Made by a program: the position numbers and the translations under genes. From assembly GCA_905147135.1 (NCBI GenBank), contig LR990050.1, positions 1,624,501-1,688,500 of the forward strand: a stretch of DNA of 64,000 nucleotides, in the 5' to 3' direction. This DNA is from Blastobasis lacticolella. Taxonomy: Eukaryota; Arthropoda; Insecta; Lepidoptera; Blastobasidae. This document shows, one piece after another, positions 1 to 12,372 of the stretch. Every line of letters starts with the position of its first letter. Positions within the stretch are counted from its first letter, which is position 1. Under the pieces are notes generated by a model. The model ran no database searches, was not told where the DNA came from, and worked only from the letters and a program-made list of their open reading frames with translations.

Positions 1-112
1 CACGGGAACATGACCAGATTGGATCAGGGTTACACATTCAGTCACCTGAATATGCAGGTTTCATCACGAAGTTTTCCCTCACCGCAAGAGCATCGGATAG
101 CATTAATGTAAT
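1..112 (-). repeat. SINE-E, partial copy cut by window edge
   Basis: This is the reverse complement of the central part of the repeat seen complete near 20.9 kb. Shared blocks include GAGGGAAAACATCGTGATGA-type text, the 'cctgcacattcagg' block and the 'gatccaatctggtc' block. The tRNA-like head and the 3' end are not visible here because the copy runs off the left edge or is degraded. Confidence 0.7.
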
Positions 113-1000
113 GTAATATAACTCACACCTCGAAATATTTTTATTACACTTTTTCGAAACGTTTGTATTAGGTAAGTTAACGTCAGAAATGTTTTAGAAC
201 ACAAAGGTAATTACTGAAGGCACATAGATGATAGAATAATCTTGATAATTGAAATGAAATTATTTATCGGTTACACACGTTACAAGTCGATAAGAAATTG
301 TGAGATGAGCAATAATGCATCAAGTTACATCTTACGTTCATTATTAATTCCACATCGTGGCCAAAAGTGTCCCAACCGCCCACTCTGAACCGAAGGAAGG
401 GGTCGAACTTCATGAATATGTCCGTATTACAAATAGACGTGCTATAAAGATCTGGAAATCTCATTTCAGGCCGCATTAAAAGCGCAATGAAGCGGGCCCG
501 TGCAATGTAACATCGTAATAACTCCGAGGCGTTGTCAAAGGTAAGGCTCAGTCCACACCTGCAGTGGCGGTAAGCTGTTGTTGTTTTTATTTACTATGAA
601 TAAAAAATACGTAACGGCAACTTTTTTCTTTAAGTTTTTATTTTTAAGAGGCTAACTGGCAAAGTAACTTTTTGACGCATAACACATGCTAGAAAACCTC
701 TTAACTGCACAGTATGTAGTTGAAATAACTGCTGATTAAGCTGTTGATATTCCAAACAAATAAAATAAATGAGCTATATAATTACAAAATTGTTTCACAA
801 TTTGTTTTTATCCTAGTCAAATATAAAAAATGGGCTGTTCGTTACATAACCGAGCGTGACGATTTAGTAAAAGTTTGCAGTTTAGAGTTTGTTAACTTAT
901 AATCTCCTCAGTAAGCATCAGTACGGTCACAACATTCCGCCTTGGTCGATCGACCTTCTGGGAACTAGAGACCGCCTAGTGTATCCTACACGACTTATTT
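113..1000. other. AT-rich unique DNA, nothing recognised
   Basis: I see no gene, RNA or element signature. ORFs are short and lack recognisable motifs. The text is mostly AT-rich, with homopolymer runs near 620-660. Confidence 0.5.
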
Positions 1001-1260
1001 ATTTTTTTATTTCACAGTTTTACAGCATATAAATTATTATTCAAAAAGGTTACATTATTAAGTTGTAATACCAATTACAAAATTGCAACTTATAATTTTG
1101 GTAATTTATATAGCCAGTACACCATTTACAATACAAATAGGAAATAAAAACTAAAACTAAATATAAACTTCTCTCTCTAAAATATAATATAAGATTCTCT
1201 CTCTGTATGTTTGTGTGTATGCGTGTGTTTATGTGTATCTTCATCATCATCTTACGTTTC
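1001..1260. repeat. Low-complexity AT, CT and GT tracts
   Basis: There are runs of 'ttatttttttattt', two CTCTCTCT tracts (about 1170 and 1198) and an alternating GTGTGT/ATGTGT stretch followed by a CATCATCAT run. This could be the tail region of a reverse-strand retroposon, but no diagnostic body is visible. Confidence 0.45.
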
Positions 1261-2587
1261 TGGGTTCATCAATTTCTAGCTTCTTGCATTTCTGGCCTTT
1301 TGCTTTCCTGACCAGATGCAGACGAGCGATCAATTGGGGCGCATTGAAAACTAGCACCATGGCATTATGCTGAATGCGGCCCATTGCACATCTCCATGGC
1401 ACGGCTAATTGCAATTGCGTATTTTTTGTTGTTGTTCTCTCATTGTTACTTTTTGTGCCATGGAAGTAAGTGCAAAAACATATTTTACTTTACTTTACAA
1501 AGCTTCAAAACGCAGGAGCGTCGGTAAAAGTTGAAGTATGCGCCAAACCTTACCGCCTCGCCTCGGCTGTCGCCCATCGAGAATTTATGTCTGAGACACG
1601 TGTTGCTTCGAGTTAACGTATGAGAGGGAGATGAAATTAAGACGCGAGCGCGGAACGGGAAGCGTTTGCGAACCTAGGGATGGGCAAGTGTAAAAATTAT
1701 CGATATCGATATGTAACTGTATTTTTTAAAGCAGCATTAAAAATAAAAATGTGTTGATAACTATTTTGCAGTAAAAGAAGCAGGCTAGGTACTATAGCGG
1801 GTGTGGGGTTTCAACCGACAGAGAGCGCACCCCTCACTGCTATTAAATAAAGCCTGGACGAAATATTTGAGATTTGTCATTGAGATGTCGGTATGCGACA
1901 TCAGATTTAAAAAATTAGGCTATATCGGGACACACAGCCTTTGGTTTTATAGTGAAACGTCCTATGGTCGGTGGCAGCGGTAGCTGTGCTCGCGAAGCAG
2001 GCGTCCTTTACTAAGCGTACCTCGCAGCTTAGAGATTGTCTTGAAACTGCCTCGATCGCTCAGCACCAAGCATTGGGGTCCTCTCGTGTGGGGACTCCTC
2101 TTTCCGATCAAAGCCGTTATTTGTATTTCTTTCTGGCTCTTGTACAGGCTGAGGCCGACATATTTAGTATTCGTATAATTTTTTTCACACTTATTGCTTA
2201 TTTATACTGTCAATATTGTCCAAATTACACAAATGAAAAGAAATGTGCGGGAGGATTATTACTCGTAAATAACAATAATGTCGATTTTTGATACAAATTA
2301 TTAAAAATACACAACTAACATTTTACATAAATGTTTAAATATCGATATTTCTTACGCAATCCTACGCGGGTGTATTCCACGACACCGCGCACGCACCACG
2401 TATTACACATAAACAGTTGTACACTTTTACTGCCTTTTAATTTATTTAGCTTTAGCCATGTGATGTAGAAGTTGCCTGAATACGAAACCGAACGCCTTAA
2501 TTTAGAGCATGATGATAATTATGTTTATTTATTTAATAAGATATAGGAATAAGACCCCACCTCTTATGCAGGATCTTTTTACAATAA
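1261..2587. other. Unique DNA without recognised gene
   Basis: Short ORFs near 1801-2291 show no family motif. The interval 1690-2350 is bounded by ATCGATAT-type text at both ends, so it could be a degraded DNA transposon, but I could not confirm terminal repeats or a target duplication. Confidence 0.35.
1698..1711. promoter_or_regulatory. Overlapping TATCGATA (DRE-like) motifs
   Basis: Two overlapping copies of the palindrome TATCGATA form the 14-bp string at this position. In flies this octamer is the DREF-binding core-promoter element, and in lepidopterans the same text also occurs at ends of some transposons. A related ATCGATAT lies near 2340. Whether it acts as a promoter element is unknown, since no transcript start or ORF is supported nearby. 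Confidence 0.2.
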
Positions 2588-2830
2588 ACTAGACAGGCGT
2601 TTGACCATCACCTCACCTGAAGAGAAGCGATGATGTGGCCGAAGGTGGACCATGCCTGTCTAGAAACAGGCTCTTTTGTTTGGCGATGTTGGTTGATAAA
2701 GTTGATTATTGAGCTCCTGCTATATCTTGTAGTATGATCATCTTCGGCCGCATCGTCACATACCAACAGCCTGCTCAGTCTAATATACTTATAAAAAAAT
2801 CTTAACGGATCCGAAACGACCACATCCGAA
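2588..2830. repeat. Inverted-repeat-bounded dispersed repeat (family G)
   Basis: CTAGACAGGCG near 2588 is mirrored by TGCCTGTCTAG ending near 2661. The enclosed text (tttgaccatcacctcacctg) recurs, diverged, at about 39858-39892. The outer extent to 2830 is less certain. It may be a 3' end of a LINE or a small non-autonomous element. Confidence 0.4.
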
Positions 2831-3084
2831 TTATAAAGTGTCGTCTCGTAAGCGAGAGTGGAAAGTATTCCTCATAGAATAAAGTCAATTTTGGTATCAC
2901 TTATATTATGTCACGCGTCACTCCGCTTTTCTAACCGTGATATAAAAATGTACCTTATTTTATGAACATTACATTACACTTTGATTTTCTTTCACGCTTT
3001 TCGCTTCTGAATTTAGGCTACTGAATTTAGACAAATTCAGAACGTTAGATATTTTTTATGAATAACGGTAATATAAACGGTAAA

Positions 3085-3332
3085 TGACGGTAGCATTTCG
3101 CCTGCGACTTCGTCCGCATAAAATCGGTTACTACGGACCCGTTCCCGTGGTAACCACATTGAACTTCAGGAAAAGCTATGGTACTCGTTAATATTATTTC
3201 TGAAAGATCATTATCATCATAGAGATCATTGAAAGAATTTTTGAAATCGGTTAACTCGTTTTTGAGTTTATCCGTTACAAATATACAAACAAACAATAAA
3301 ATATTTTCTCTTAATAATATTAGAATAGCGGT
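3085..3332 (-). mobile_element. Helitron-like remnant
   Basis: On the minus strand it starts with a TCTAATATTAT-like block, passes the signature 'ccgatttcaaaaattctttc' also found in the Helitron-like copies at 17.2 and 53.1 kb, and ends with a G/C-rich hairpin-like segment (gcgacgaagtcgcaggcg type). The terminal CTAG is not preserved. The roughly 100-aa reverse-strand ORF here is non-coding element text. Confidence 0.45.
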
Positions 3333-4175
3333 ACCCGTGCCATGCGCGGCATTTTTCAACCGCACGCAGTTCGGGTCTCTGTAAACATTAAAGTATCTCG
3401 GATCTTATTATATTTTCTGGTTCATAATTACCATTATGACACTCGGGAATATAGTATAGCTTCATGTTACCTTGTGAATAAATTTTCAAAATCAATTCAG
3501 TGGTTCAAACTCAATTCAATATCTTAAACCAATATCTTAAATTAAACCTATTCCTGAACGCCTGTTGCAATGTCCTATCGTGATTCATGGCTCTACGTGA
3601 CAAAGCACACGATTCAGTTCCTCCCTGCATAATGGATACCTAGTCTAGTATGGGTAGTTATTAGACACAAAATATAGCGAGTAGCAATTTGTCAAAGTGT
3701 CCTAGGTCTCAAGCTACAGCTTATATTGCTAGTAAAATGTCACATATACTTTAGATATTCTTATTTTATAGTAACATGTGTGACGTTTTCCTTTTGGCTT
3801 TCTAGCTTAACTAGTTGTGGCTGATATTTAGTATAAACGATTTCATTTGTGTAGATGTTCTTTGTTTCTTTTTTCATCTTTCTTGATGTTTAATTAAATG
3901 GGGAATTTTCAGACAGCTGCATTAAAAAGTGTAGTTCGACGTGCCTTACTATGATCTGTTTATTCTGACTTGTCTTATTTGGTGAACAAACAATGCCCAA
4001 AATCACGACTTGCCGTATCAATCACGCTACGTATATTGTGTATAAATGTCTTAAATTATAAAAGAAATACATAGAATGTGAATTTCAACGAATACTGCTG
4101 CACATTATCCATTTAAATACATAATTTGCTGAACCAAATAGGACAAGTCAGTTTGGACAGATTATAGACAGTGGT
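3333..4175. other. AT-rich unique DNA
   Basis: No recognisable gene, RNA or repeat. ORFs are short and without motifs. Confidence 0.4.
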
Positions 4176-4313
4176 ACTAAGACAGGATTCTCAAGTATTG
4201 AAATTGGTAACCGAAGTTACTCGGAAACGTGTTTCGTGAAAATATACTTAGTTCTAGTACCTTTTCTGAGAAACGGTCTCGTTTTGATTAATTCTTGAGA
4301 ATCGTGTCTAATC
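4176..4313. mobile_element. Small foldback (MITE-like) element
   Basis: The left arm 'gacaggattctcaag' and right arm 'cttgagaatcgtgtc' are inverted repeats with one mismatch in the core, about 100 bp apart. Flanking bases show partial further symmetry. No clear target duplication was found, so the superfamily is unknown. Confidence 0.4.
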
Positions 4314-5470
4314 AGTTGTTTGAACTATTTTTTCTTTTTAATCAGCTCTCGAAAAATCTCTCATTAGGTACGTTTATGAGATTGTTTACGATCTTTCTAT
4401 TTGGTAGCTTTAAAGCTAAAATAGAAAGGTAAATAATCCAGTATACATTAGTGGCTATCTGCTTTTTAGGTTGTTAACGAAAAAAAAACGTTGTCAAAGA
4501 ATATCTAGATTTAAGAACCTTAGCACCAAACACCTCATCTCAGTACTGTACATACATTTACAGAATCCTGTCAGCACATTACAGTATGAAGCCCTAATTA
4601 ATACTGACCACCACATCTCCCACAATTTAGTTATGAACACGAGCAACAATTCGCAGCTGTATTCGCAGCTGCATTTTAATCTGCAATTAAACCGTTGTCC
4701 TAGGTTGGTATTTGCCAATTACATACTCCACTGCAGCACTGCTGTGAACGGGTAAAAGTCCCAGTTGACTTTCGGAATGGGAAGGAAAATGTTTCTCGTA
4801 TAAAGGTGTCGAGTTGAAATTAATATGAAGCCAATGGCTATGAGAAACTCGGGCCTTTAAGTCGCACTCAGAAGATAGGCATCTTCGATTGTCGGAAATT
4901 ATATCGTCGTCTACTCACTCTTTTTAACTTATAAGGCACTCTCTGTAGACGTAAATACTTGAAATTTGGCAAGAAATTAGATCGGTACTAGAATGTTCTA
5001 AGGATAAGTTTGGTCTAAGACGAACTAGTTTGACCTGAAATCGGATTAGGCAGCTAAGATAATGTGCATTTTAAAAGGTAATAACGATTTAAATTGGACG
5101 TAACTTACTTTCTAAACAAGTTAAAGTTGATTCGTCATATAATACAATTTTCAGAGTGCCCAGGGGACCTACTTTTACGAACCTTATAAGAACGGTTTTC
5201 AATTAAGATTTTTGGCATGAAATATTGGTTATTTTGAAGCACGATGCAGATTTTTCCCATTTTTCAACCGTACTCTTTCGATGATGTAAATGTGATGAAA
5301 AAATTTTGAATTTTTCATGCCGTAAATTAAAATTGAAAGCATTTGGAACCGAGGCGAGCGATTCAAAAATATAACTCCTGGTCTTACATATACGGTAGGT
5401 AAGAAAGTGGTACATTTCTGGGTACGTTGTGACTCATTATTCTTTCAAGAATCTCTATTGGTTCCCATTA
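4314..5470. other. AT-rich unique DNA
   Basis: No supported feature. ORFs at 4471-4755 and 5203-5415 have no recognisable domain. Confidence 0.4.
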
Positions 5471-5521
5471 TATTATTATGTAAACTGTAAAAGAGTAATG
5501 AATAAATCTAAATCTAAATCA
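5471..5521 (+). repeat. LINE/SINE 3' tail with (AAATCT)n
   Basis: The text 'taatgaataaatctaaatctaaatc' gives an AATAAA-like signal followed by about three hexamer repeats. This is the usual look of microsatellite-tailed retroposon 3' ends in this window. The element body upstream is not recognisable. Confidence 0.4.
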
Positions 5522-5987
5522 TCCCCTCTCCACTAACTTTGAGAAGACCCCACTGACCCAAGATCAATAATGGATTGCGACGAGCTATTCTTGATGATGG
5601 TCGCCATTATCATACAAACTTGTAATTTGAATACATCAAGGAACGAATCTTAGGATGTTAGGAACTTAGTCCGGTTTCCTCCCACACTGTAATAGAAGTT
5701 TCGGGACGAATTTTGATTCGTTCACTGGATATACATATACCACGTGCAATGAAAATTCGTGTTTAATGTGATAAACGAGAGGGAATGTTATTTATTAGTC
5801 TCGTATAGCGAAGAAGTTTTACAGTCGATGTTACATCGAAATTATAGACGCGTTAAAGAAATTACGGTAGGTTTATTTCTTTTAAATGAAATACGGTATT
5901 ATGGCGCTGTACTTGTAGGTACTACGTGCTGCGTAAGTCCCTGGGGTAATATGGAGAATAGGCGCTTAATCTTGCCGGTATCGGGAA
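5522..5987. other. Unique DNA, no supported gene
   Basis: An open frame begins at 5759 and runs into the RTE fragment at 5988. Its protein shows no motif. Confidence 0.3.
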
Positions 5988-6067
5988 CGAGATCCCACAG
6001 AAGGCTCAATAAGCATGAATACATATCGCTGAGTCGGATGCAAGAGCCAACAGATTACGACGCGAGA
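5988..6067 (+). pseudogene. RTE-type LINE fragment (C-terminal tail of RT ORF)
   Basis: The segment 'atcgctgagtcggatgc' followed by 'agagccaac' and 'ttacgacgcgag' matches the corresponding part of the better-preserved RTE C-terminus at 32920-33078 (AESNARANGLRRED region). It is short, decayed and lacks the downstream EDRAKWRR block. Confidence 0.5.
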
Positions 6068-6339
6068 GTGAACTTACTTTCTTGACCCAAATTGTGTTCA
6101 AGTTGGCGCGTGGCATGAAAATGAACTAATTTTATTTTCATGAGATTATCACACCTTGAAGGAAGTAGTCACGCCGAGCAGGAAATGAAAGTTGATCAGT
6201 ACCATCCGCTCCGTTATACGCCGGGGCCGGGTCTACTGGAGCAAATAGACTATTTTTGCAATCTGCTACGGGGCAAAGCCACCGTCAGATAGATTAGACG
6301 GCCAGATGGGAGCGAATAAAAAAAAAATATAAAGTCGAC

Positions 6340-6845
6340 TTGTATGCCACGCACCAACGTGTACAGATAGCACTTTCCAGAGCATTTGACGTCCGCAAAG
6401 CCAACACTTTTAAGTGTCATAAAGACCTTTTTAAACCGTACACTGTTCCGGCACGGGCCCGGGAATGGGGTGCGAAGACGCGCGTTTTATGGTCCGCCCC
6501 GGGCATCAAACTTTTTCGGCTAAACGATGTACTTGTGATTTTTGATGAGGCTCGAAGACGGCTCGGGAAACTTGAGAACTTCGAGGTTTTTAGAACTTCC
6601 CAACAATTCCCGCGAAGGAGCACTAAACCTGACCTGGAAGTATTAGAGGGCCGTGATAATGACGTCGGTGGAATGAATGATTTATTAAGTGGCGCGTCGA
6701 GGTTTTAAAATTTGCCCGATTCCGCTTTGACGGGCCGTTTATGATTGAAGTTTTTGAATCTTGGCTGCGGAGTTTTATGTACCTGTAGGTGTAGGTTGTA
6801 CGGCACTTTGGCGGAAAGGCAAGGTGCTGATATCTGAGTGACAAA
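6340..6845. other. GC-elevated island with a 122-codon open frame
   Basis: The island has several CpGs and open frames on both strands (6340-6708 plus, 6417-6623 minus). The plus-strand product is rich in R and L and shows no motif I recognise. Simultaneous openness on both strands is typical of locally GC-rich non-coding DNA. It could be a conserved regulatory block or an exon of an unknown gene, and I favour non-coding. Confidence 0.25.
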
Positions 6846-8355
6846 AAGAGAAACGACGTAAACCTGTGGTAATACTAGTACGATGGATACATAAATGTGA
6901 ATGGAACATCAACATCGGTAAGCATCAAAAGTTAAGATATGCTTTGTACATTCACACGAGTTTATCGAATGGTCCATGTTAGATCACATTGTAATAACAT
7001 TTTAAATTAATTGGTTTTGCTTGATTTTATAACAAATATACCTACATTGAAATTCAGACTACAGTACTAAATAAATTGCGATATTAACTCTGGGATAGTA
7101 TATACGGGTGTTATAAATTTCTTGTGCATATATGTATAAATCCAAAATAAAATAAATATGGTTTCTTCAATTATCTAACTACACCTATGTTTCTGTATGT
7201 TGCAATTTTTTTATAGGACATTTTTTTAAAGAAAGAAAAGGTTTACTACTCGTGCGAAGCCGGGTCCTTTTCGTAACAAATTATACACTTAAACTTCGTT
7301 TTTCACTTTGTTTTATAACATGTAGTGATGTAGTGAAGTGATAGATATTCCACACTGCTATCTCACCTGATGTATGTTAAGTGCAGATACAGTGTAGGCG
7401 CATATTGCGTCTTAATACTAAGAATATATTGGAACGATTTGGACTGTCCCTACCACTACGAGGAAAAGGTGTGACGTTATATATGTATGTATAATTCATA
7501 GGTACTTTTATGCTTTAGTTCGGTATCTTTTTTCCTTTTATACCCAGGAGTCGTTATATTTTTTACACTAATATTAAAAAATGATGCCACGAAAGCAGTT
7601 TCAAATGGATTAGCCAATTTACTTTAATCAAATACAGTTATGATATAGAAAGTTAATTTAAATCAACTTGAGAAGTTTATTTGCAATTTATTTGTGTAAA
7701 ATAATAAATGCCACGTTCGGCGGAACCTTTACCAAGTTCAAGTTATATTGCGATTGGCTTAAGATGATATTTATAGGGCATACTCTAGCGTGAAGTCACT
7801 TCAATCGTTGCTATTAATTATTGTGAAGGTACTTTGAAGGGTAGACGCCGCCAGAATTCATAAGGATAATAATTTACACGAACTAAATTTTGATAACTAC
7901 TCAGCAATTTATATCAATAGCGTAGGTATGACTCTATTAACTTTTCCGCTTCCTCAATAAATTGCTAGATACTGTGGCAAATTATATTTAGTACGAGGTA
8001 AGCTATTTTACTTCGTTAATCGTTAATAAGTTGGCAAAACACTTGTTTAATTTTTTTTAAATTATTTATGATGTTTAAATTTTTTAAAGAACTTATACTA
8101 CTACAATTACGTAAAAAACCAAAGAGGTTTGTGCCCGTAACATAGCAATGAGTCTTATCTAAATAACATAAATGTGTTGTGGCAACATTATTTATTTCTA
8201 GGTCTAGGTTAGTCTTTGCGTAAAATGTAAATAGGTAGAAAAAGCACGTATATCAATTTCATAAATTTGTTGAAATAGGTTGATTCCCAGGTTAAGAACC
8301 TCGTGACTGCATCTCTAATCATACTTATTACTTAGTTCATTATATCAATTTTATT
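6846..8355. other. AT-rich unique DNA
   Basis: No gene or element recognised. A short 'gtgcgaagccgggt' near 7255 resembles Helitron-like 3' text but is isolated. Confidence 0.4.
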
Positions 8356-8490
8356 TTTGTAGAGGCACGCCGTCAGACGGTCCTCATGGAAAATGGCCAC
8401 CGTCGTCCAGGACATTTGCAACCATGGGGAGTGGACGCGGTGCCGGCCTGTGAGGTACCTGTAGACGTGCCTATTAAAGGACCCTATGTT
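8356..8490 (+). repeat. Degraded retroposon 3' end
   Basis: 'ctcatggaaaatggccaccgtcg' resembles the 'gatggaaagtggtcaccg' block near 31228 and the equivalent block in LINE-A ends (ggcggtgaccactttcca in inverse wording). It appears to be a relic of the same broad class of retroposon end. Orientation is uncertain. Confidence 0.35.
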
Positions 8491-9096
8491 TAAAAAATTA
8501 CTTGTTAGTTTCAATTATAAAGGATTTTTACGTAACGAATGACATAGTAGTATTCTTATAAATTATCTTTAAAACTAGCATTATGTTCCCAGAGGCATAG
8601 GTCTGTCACAATTAAAAACAATTTGATGTAACACTCCCTTTTGCCAGAAGAAGAACCACTCTAACCAAATTTAATGCGAATGATGAAGTCGCGGACTAAA
8701 GCACGCTAGTATTCAATTAGGTAAGCAACACAGGTCATGACAGGCTCACAACGCTAGCAACTGAAGCTAAAGGGTACGTAATACGGCGTGAGGCCTGCAA
8801 GGCTTTCGGTTCGCAAACCGCATTAGGCCTGTGACATCTGCCTATGGCGGATTATTAGCCTCAGTTCAGGGCTGGCGAACCGTGCCATGGATGTCAGAGG
8901 TGGAATTTCTGAACCGTCTGGCGGGGACATAGACGAGTACACGAATTCAAAGGGCATTATTGTGCGCACTGAGTACATTTTTGACAAATCTGGGAAAGGG
9001 CCGGCCAGAAAAAAGTATAAATGATTCATTCATGAATGAAAATTGTTTAAATTTTGCTTATTCGCGAAAAGATTTAAAAAATAATTAATGAAAAAA
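8491..9096. other. Unique DNA
   Basis: A GC-richer patch around 8770-9010 includes an imperfect palindrome (gaggcctgcaagg...attaggcctgtg). No gene is supported. Confidence 0.3.
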
Positions 9097-9147
9097 AGCA
9101 ACCAGCGCCCTTATCGCTTGAAGCGATTTCTTCCAGACAACCTTAAA
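9097..9147 (-). repeat. LINE 3' stem-loop (family K), copy 1
   Basis: On the minus strand: 'ggttgtctggaagaaat' then ATCGCT, a 3-nt loop, AGCGAT, then 'aagggcgc'. This is the conserved 3' hairpin module of a LINE lineage present repeatedly in the window. No ORF remains. Confidence 0.6.
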
Positions 9148-11786
9148 TATCTAGTAAACAAAATATACCCTACGATACTTATACCTTGAAGTCTGCGTCT
9201 GTACATTAACCTCTCTGAAACATCTGTGTTTAATGTATTGTTTTGATATATTCAAAGTGTACGACTGTACTTATTGGTAGTTCTAGTTACAGCATACATC
9301 TGCAAATATACCACGCTTAACCTAGTTTGAAAAGCCTAGGAGAATATGCTACCATATTTGCCTATTCTTGTCAAACATTTTCTCCATCCGCGTCGCTTTT
9401 CCAAAATAACAAGGCCGAAGGTTAAGCTACTTAATATCAAAGACAAGGTAAATAATGTCCCTTCAGCAAAATATGATATTTGATCTTTACTATTGCGTTA
9501 CAGAAAGGGAATGTCGCTCACTGTCCAAATTAATGAAATACGGACTGACATTTCAAAGGTAATTTTCTCGTTATGTCACCTTCGGAACATTATGAAATAA
9601 CGGGCTAAATGAATGGCGTGTTTCAGTGCTGCTGCGCTGCATGTCAGTCTTGGAAATGTCAATAGGCGTTTCAGAGACTGAATAGCTATTTGCTGGTGAC
9701 GTTATCGATTCTCAAGCTTCACGTATCTGTGACGCATTTGATTTTATCTTCCTTTGATGTTGATACTTTGCGAAAATTACAACATTTGTTACTGAACAGA
9801 CTACTTTGCTTCTGGTTAAATTTCTTATACCACAAACGAAAGTAACTTATTGTTAAATGAATACAACATTATTTTATTTACATGAGAACATCTCATTCCC
9901 TTTATCATTTGAAATTCTTCTATGCACAAAGAGAGAGTACGTTGTTTGTAAAAGAAATGTTGTGCAAAAATTCAAGATAAACATAAACCTACGTTTAATA
10001 ATATAATAAGTAGCTACCACTTTGTTTAGAATCAAGCACAATAGACTATTGTAGGTACTGCACAGTGGGAGTGATAACAAAAGAAATCCGGGAGTTTAAC
10101 ACACGTAAATATTACCAACGGCAAGGAGGTTCACAGACATAGAATGTTTATAATATATAATTAATCTTTTCTGTTCAAAATGCTCCTTTGGCGAAATAGT
10201 AATTACGATTTGATACTGAAGAGACACTGCAACGTAAAAGCAGCAAAATGAAAATAAAAATGTTTATTTGGTTTGCTTAGGTAATAAATACAAAGAAAAA
10301 AATGCATTTGTATGAAAAATTAAAAACAAACTAAAATAAAACAAATTGGTCCAAGGCTCAGCTATAGCATCTAGTGAAACCAGCAGCCGCTGTAATTCTG
10401 CCATAGCCGTGTGCCATCCTAGTCTAACCAAATAGTAGCTAGGCTATGATGATAATAGTATACACACATATACACACACACATTTAAAATGCAGAAAGTC
10501 TTAAAAAATGCGAACATTCGGAAAACATGGTAATATAATGTAGGCATTTGAATATTTATTTAGATTTATTTATTCACAAAACAACAATTTTTAACTTTTA
10601 AACTTACTAGTGTAGTAACCTCTTCGAGATAGATATATTTTAGTAGATATATTTTAATATATTGGTAGAAAAGCGAAAGAGATTTGTCAGCACTGTAGAT
10701 AATGAAACGATATATATGAGATGTGCTTACGCTTACAGGTGTTTGTTTGTGAAGTAATATTTATACGGAAAATATTACACGAACGATTTTGTATCATAAA
10801 TAATAAAATATTGATAACCTAAAAATTATTTTGTCTAAAATGTATCATGTACTTGGTTTCGGTTATAAGGAGAGATTGGGGTACGAGGCTTGATTGAATA
10901 ACAATATGTCGATTAAACCATTTATTTTCCTTTTACTGACTCTCATCTCATCTGATGGTAAATGACTGTGACTTCAGAAAAATCGGCGAAACGATACTAA
11001 TAGCATCACAAAAAAGTAAATAAACAAGGATTTCCTCAATTCTAAAAATAGTATGAATACAAAACGATGTTAATGCTTTTCTGATGTTACCATCAAGCCA
11101 AATAAATCCACTCAAACTTTGCCGCTTCATCCAATTACATGGAAATACATCCAATCCATGATTCCTGGTAAGGGACGGCATTCCGTAATTTGGAATCCTC
11201 CGAAATGCGCGTCTCAAAATGGCAGCCAGCGGAATATGCGGACATAATAAAGGAACGAGAGAGAAAAGAATACGGCGCCCAGAATCCAGGGGACAAGGGA
11301 GAAAACTGCCAAATTGTGTCAACAAGATAAAGGAAATTATAAAGAAAAGTTTGTTTCCATTAGTGATGTTCCTAGCCGTATTTCTGCTTCCGTTTACTCT
11401 GAATTACGGGCCGAAATGAGAGCCCACCGTATAAATGCGAATGTGGGGTTCAAATGATAATTCTGGTGCACGAGCCTGCGTTCCAAACCTCTGTTTCATC
11501 GAAAGTGTGTCTTATGTCCTACGCGGTACGGTCGGGTCTTGTTTGAGTGAGAGCTGTATGCCTGGCCAACCGATATACGAGTAGGAGGAATAAGACTGGC
11601 TTTAGAAACGCTCGACCAGCGATTTTCCACTTTAGTGCCAGGGATTTAGTTTTATAATAAAATAGCACAATTCAACAATTGCCATGGGATGTTTTCTGTT
11701 TCGATGAATTCAAGACACACCGACAGCTCATGGAGGGCTTCGCGGATATAAATGTTTTATGTTGAGGATATCTAAATTTGATAAAT
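9148..11786. other. AT-rich unique DNA with short CA/AT microsatellites
   Basis: Contains a (CA)n-like stretch at about 10462-10485 and no supported gene. The open frames at 10948-11419 overlap on opposite strands and have no motif. Confidence 0.4.
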
Positions 11787-12004
11787 AGCTTTTGCCCGCG
11801 ATTTCGTCAGCGTAAAATTAGGGTGTTACGTCCTAGACCCGTTCCAGCGGGAACCATATTGAATTTCGGGTTAAAATATAGCCTAGATATTACTGATAAA
11901 GCAAAATTTCATTAAAATCCGGTTAGTACTTTCTGCATGAAGATGTAACAAACATCCATCTCACTCTTATGTGGATTCTTATCCTTCCTACTAATATTAT
12001 AAGT
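11787..12004 (-). mobile_element. Helitron-like or related non-autonomous element remnant
   Basis: 'gcttttgcccgcgatttcgt' is a terminal module shared with the 3089-3110 region, followed by 'acccgttccagcgggaacc', 'attaaaatccggttagtac' and a TACTAATATTATAA block near 11991. No exact TC...CTAG boundaries are preserved. Confidence 0.45.
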
Positions 12005-12036
12005 AAAAGAATGTTAGAAAGTATTGGCAAGAGAGG

Positions 12037-12372
12037 TAGGGCATAGCGGGGTATCCCGTTCGAATTGGAGCCGCCCGACTGGGGAAGTACTTCCACCTTA
12101 AAGATCACCGCAGCTAAACAATACTCTTTTAAATAGTGTTGTGTTTCTGCCGGTGAGTAAGGTCGCCAGTGTTCCATGGGGTGGGGATTTGGGGAACAGT
12201 GGCTTTGGCAGTGAAGGGGCATTTGTCTTTTTGCTGCCAGAGCAACGTGTTATAGAGGTGGGCAACGCATTGGCGATACTCTTGGTGTTGCTATTGTCTA
12301 TAGGCAGTGGTGACAACTTTCCAGCAGGTGGCCCGCTTGTCTGTTTGCCTACTGTATGACATAAAAAAAAAT
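12037..12372 (+). repeat. Retroposon 3' end, family B
   Basis: The module order is 'cgactggggaagtacttcc', 'ttgtgtttctgccggtgag', 'gtgggcaacgcattggcga', 'ggtgttgctattgtctat' and 'aggtggcccgcttgtctgt', ending in an A9 run. The distal half parallels the LINE-A 3' ends at 16.7 and 19.0 kb. The open frames on both strands across this block are incidental. Confidence 0.55.
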
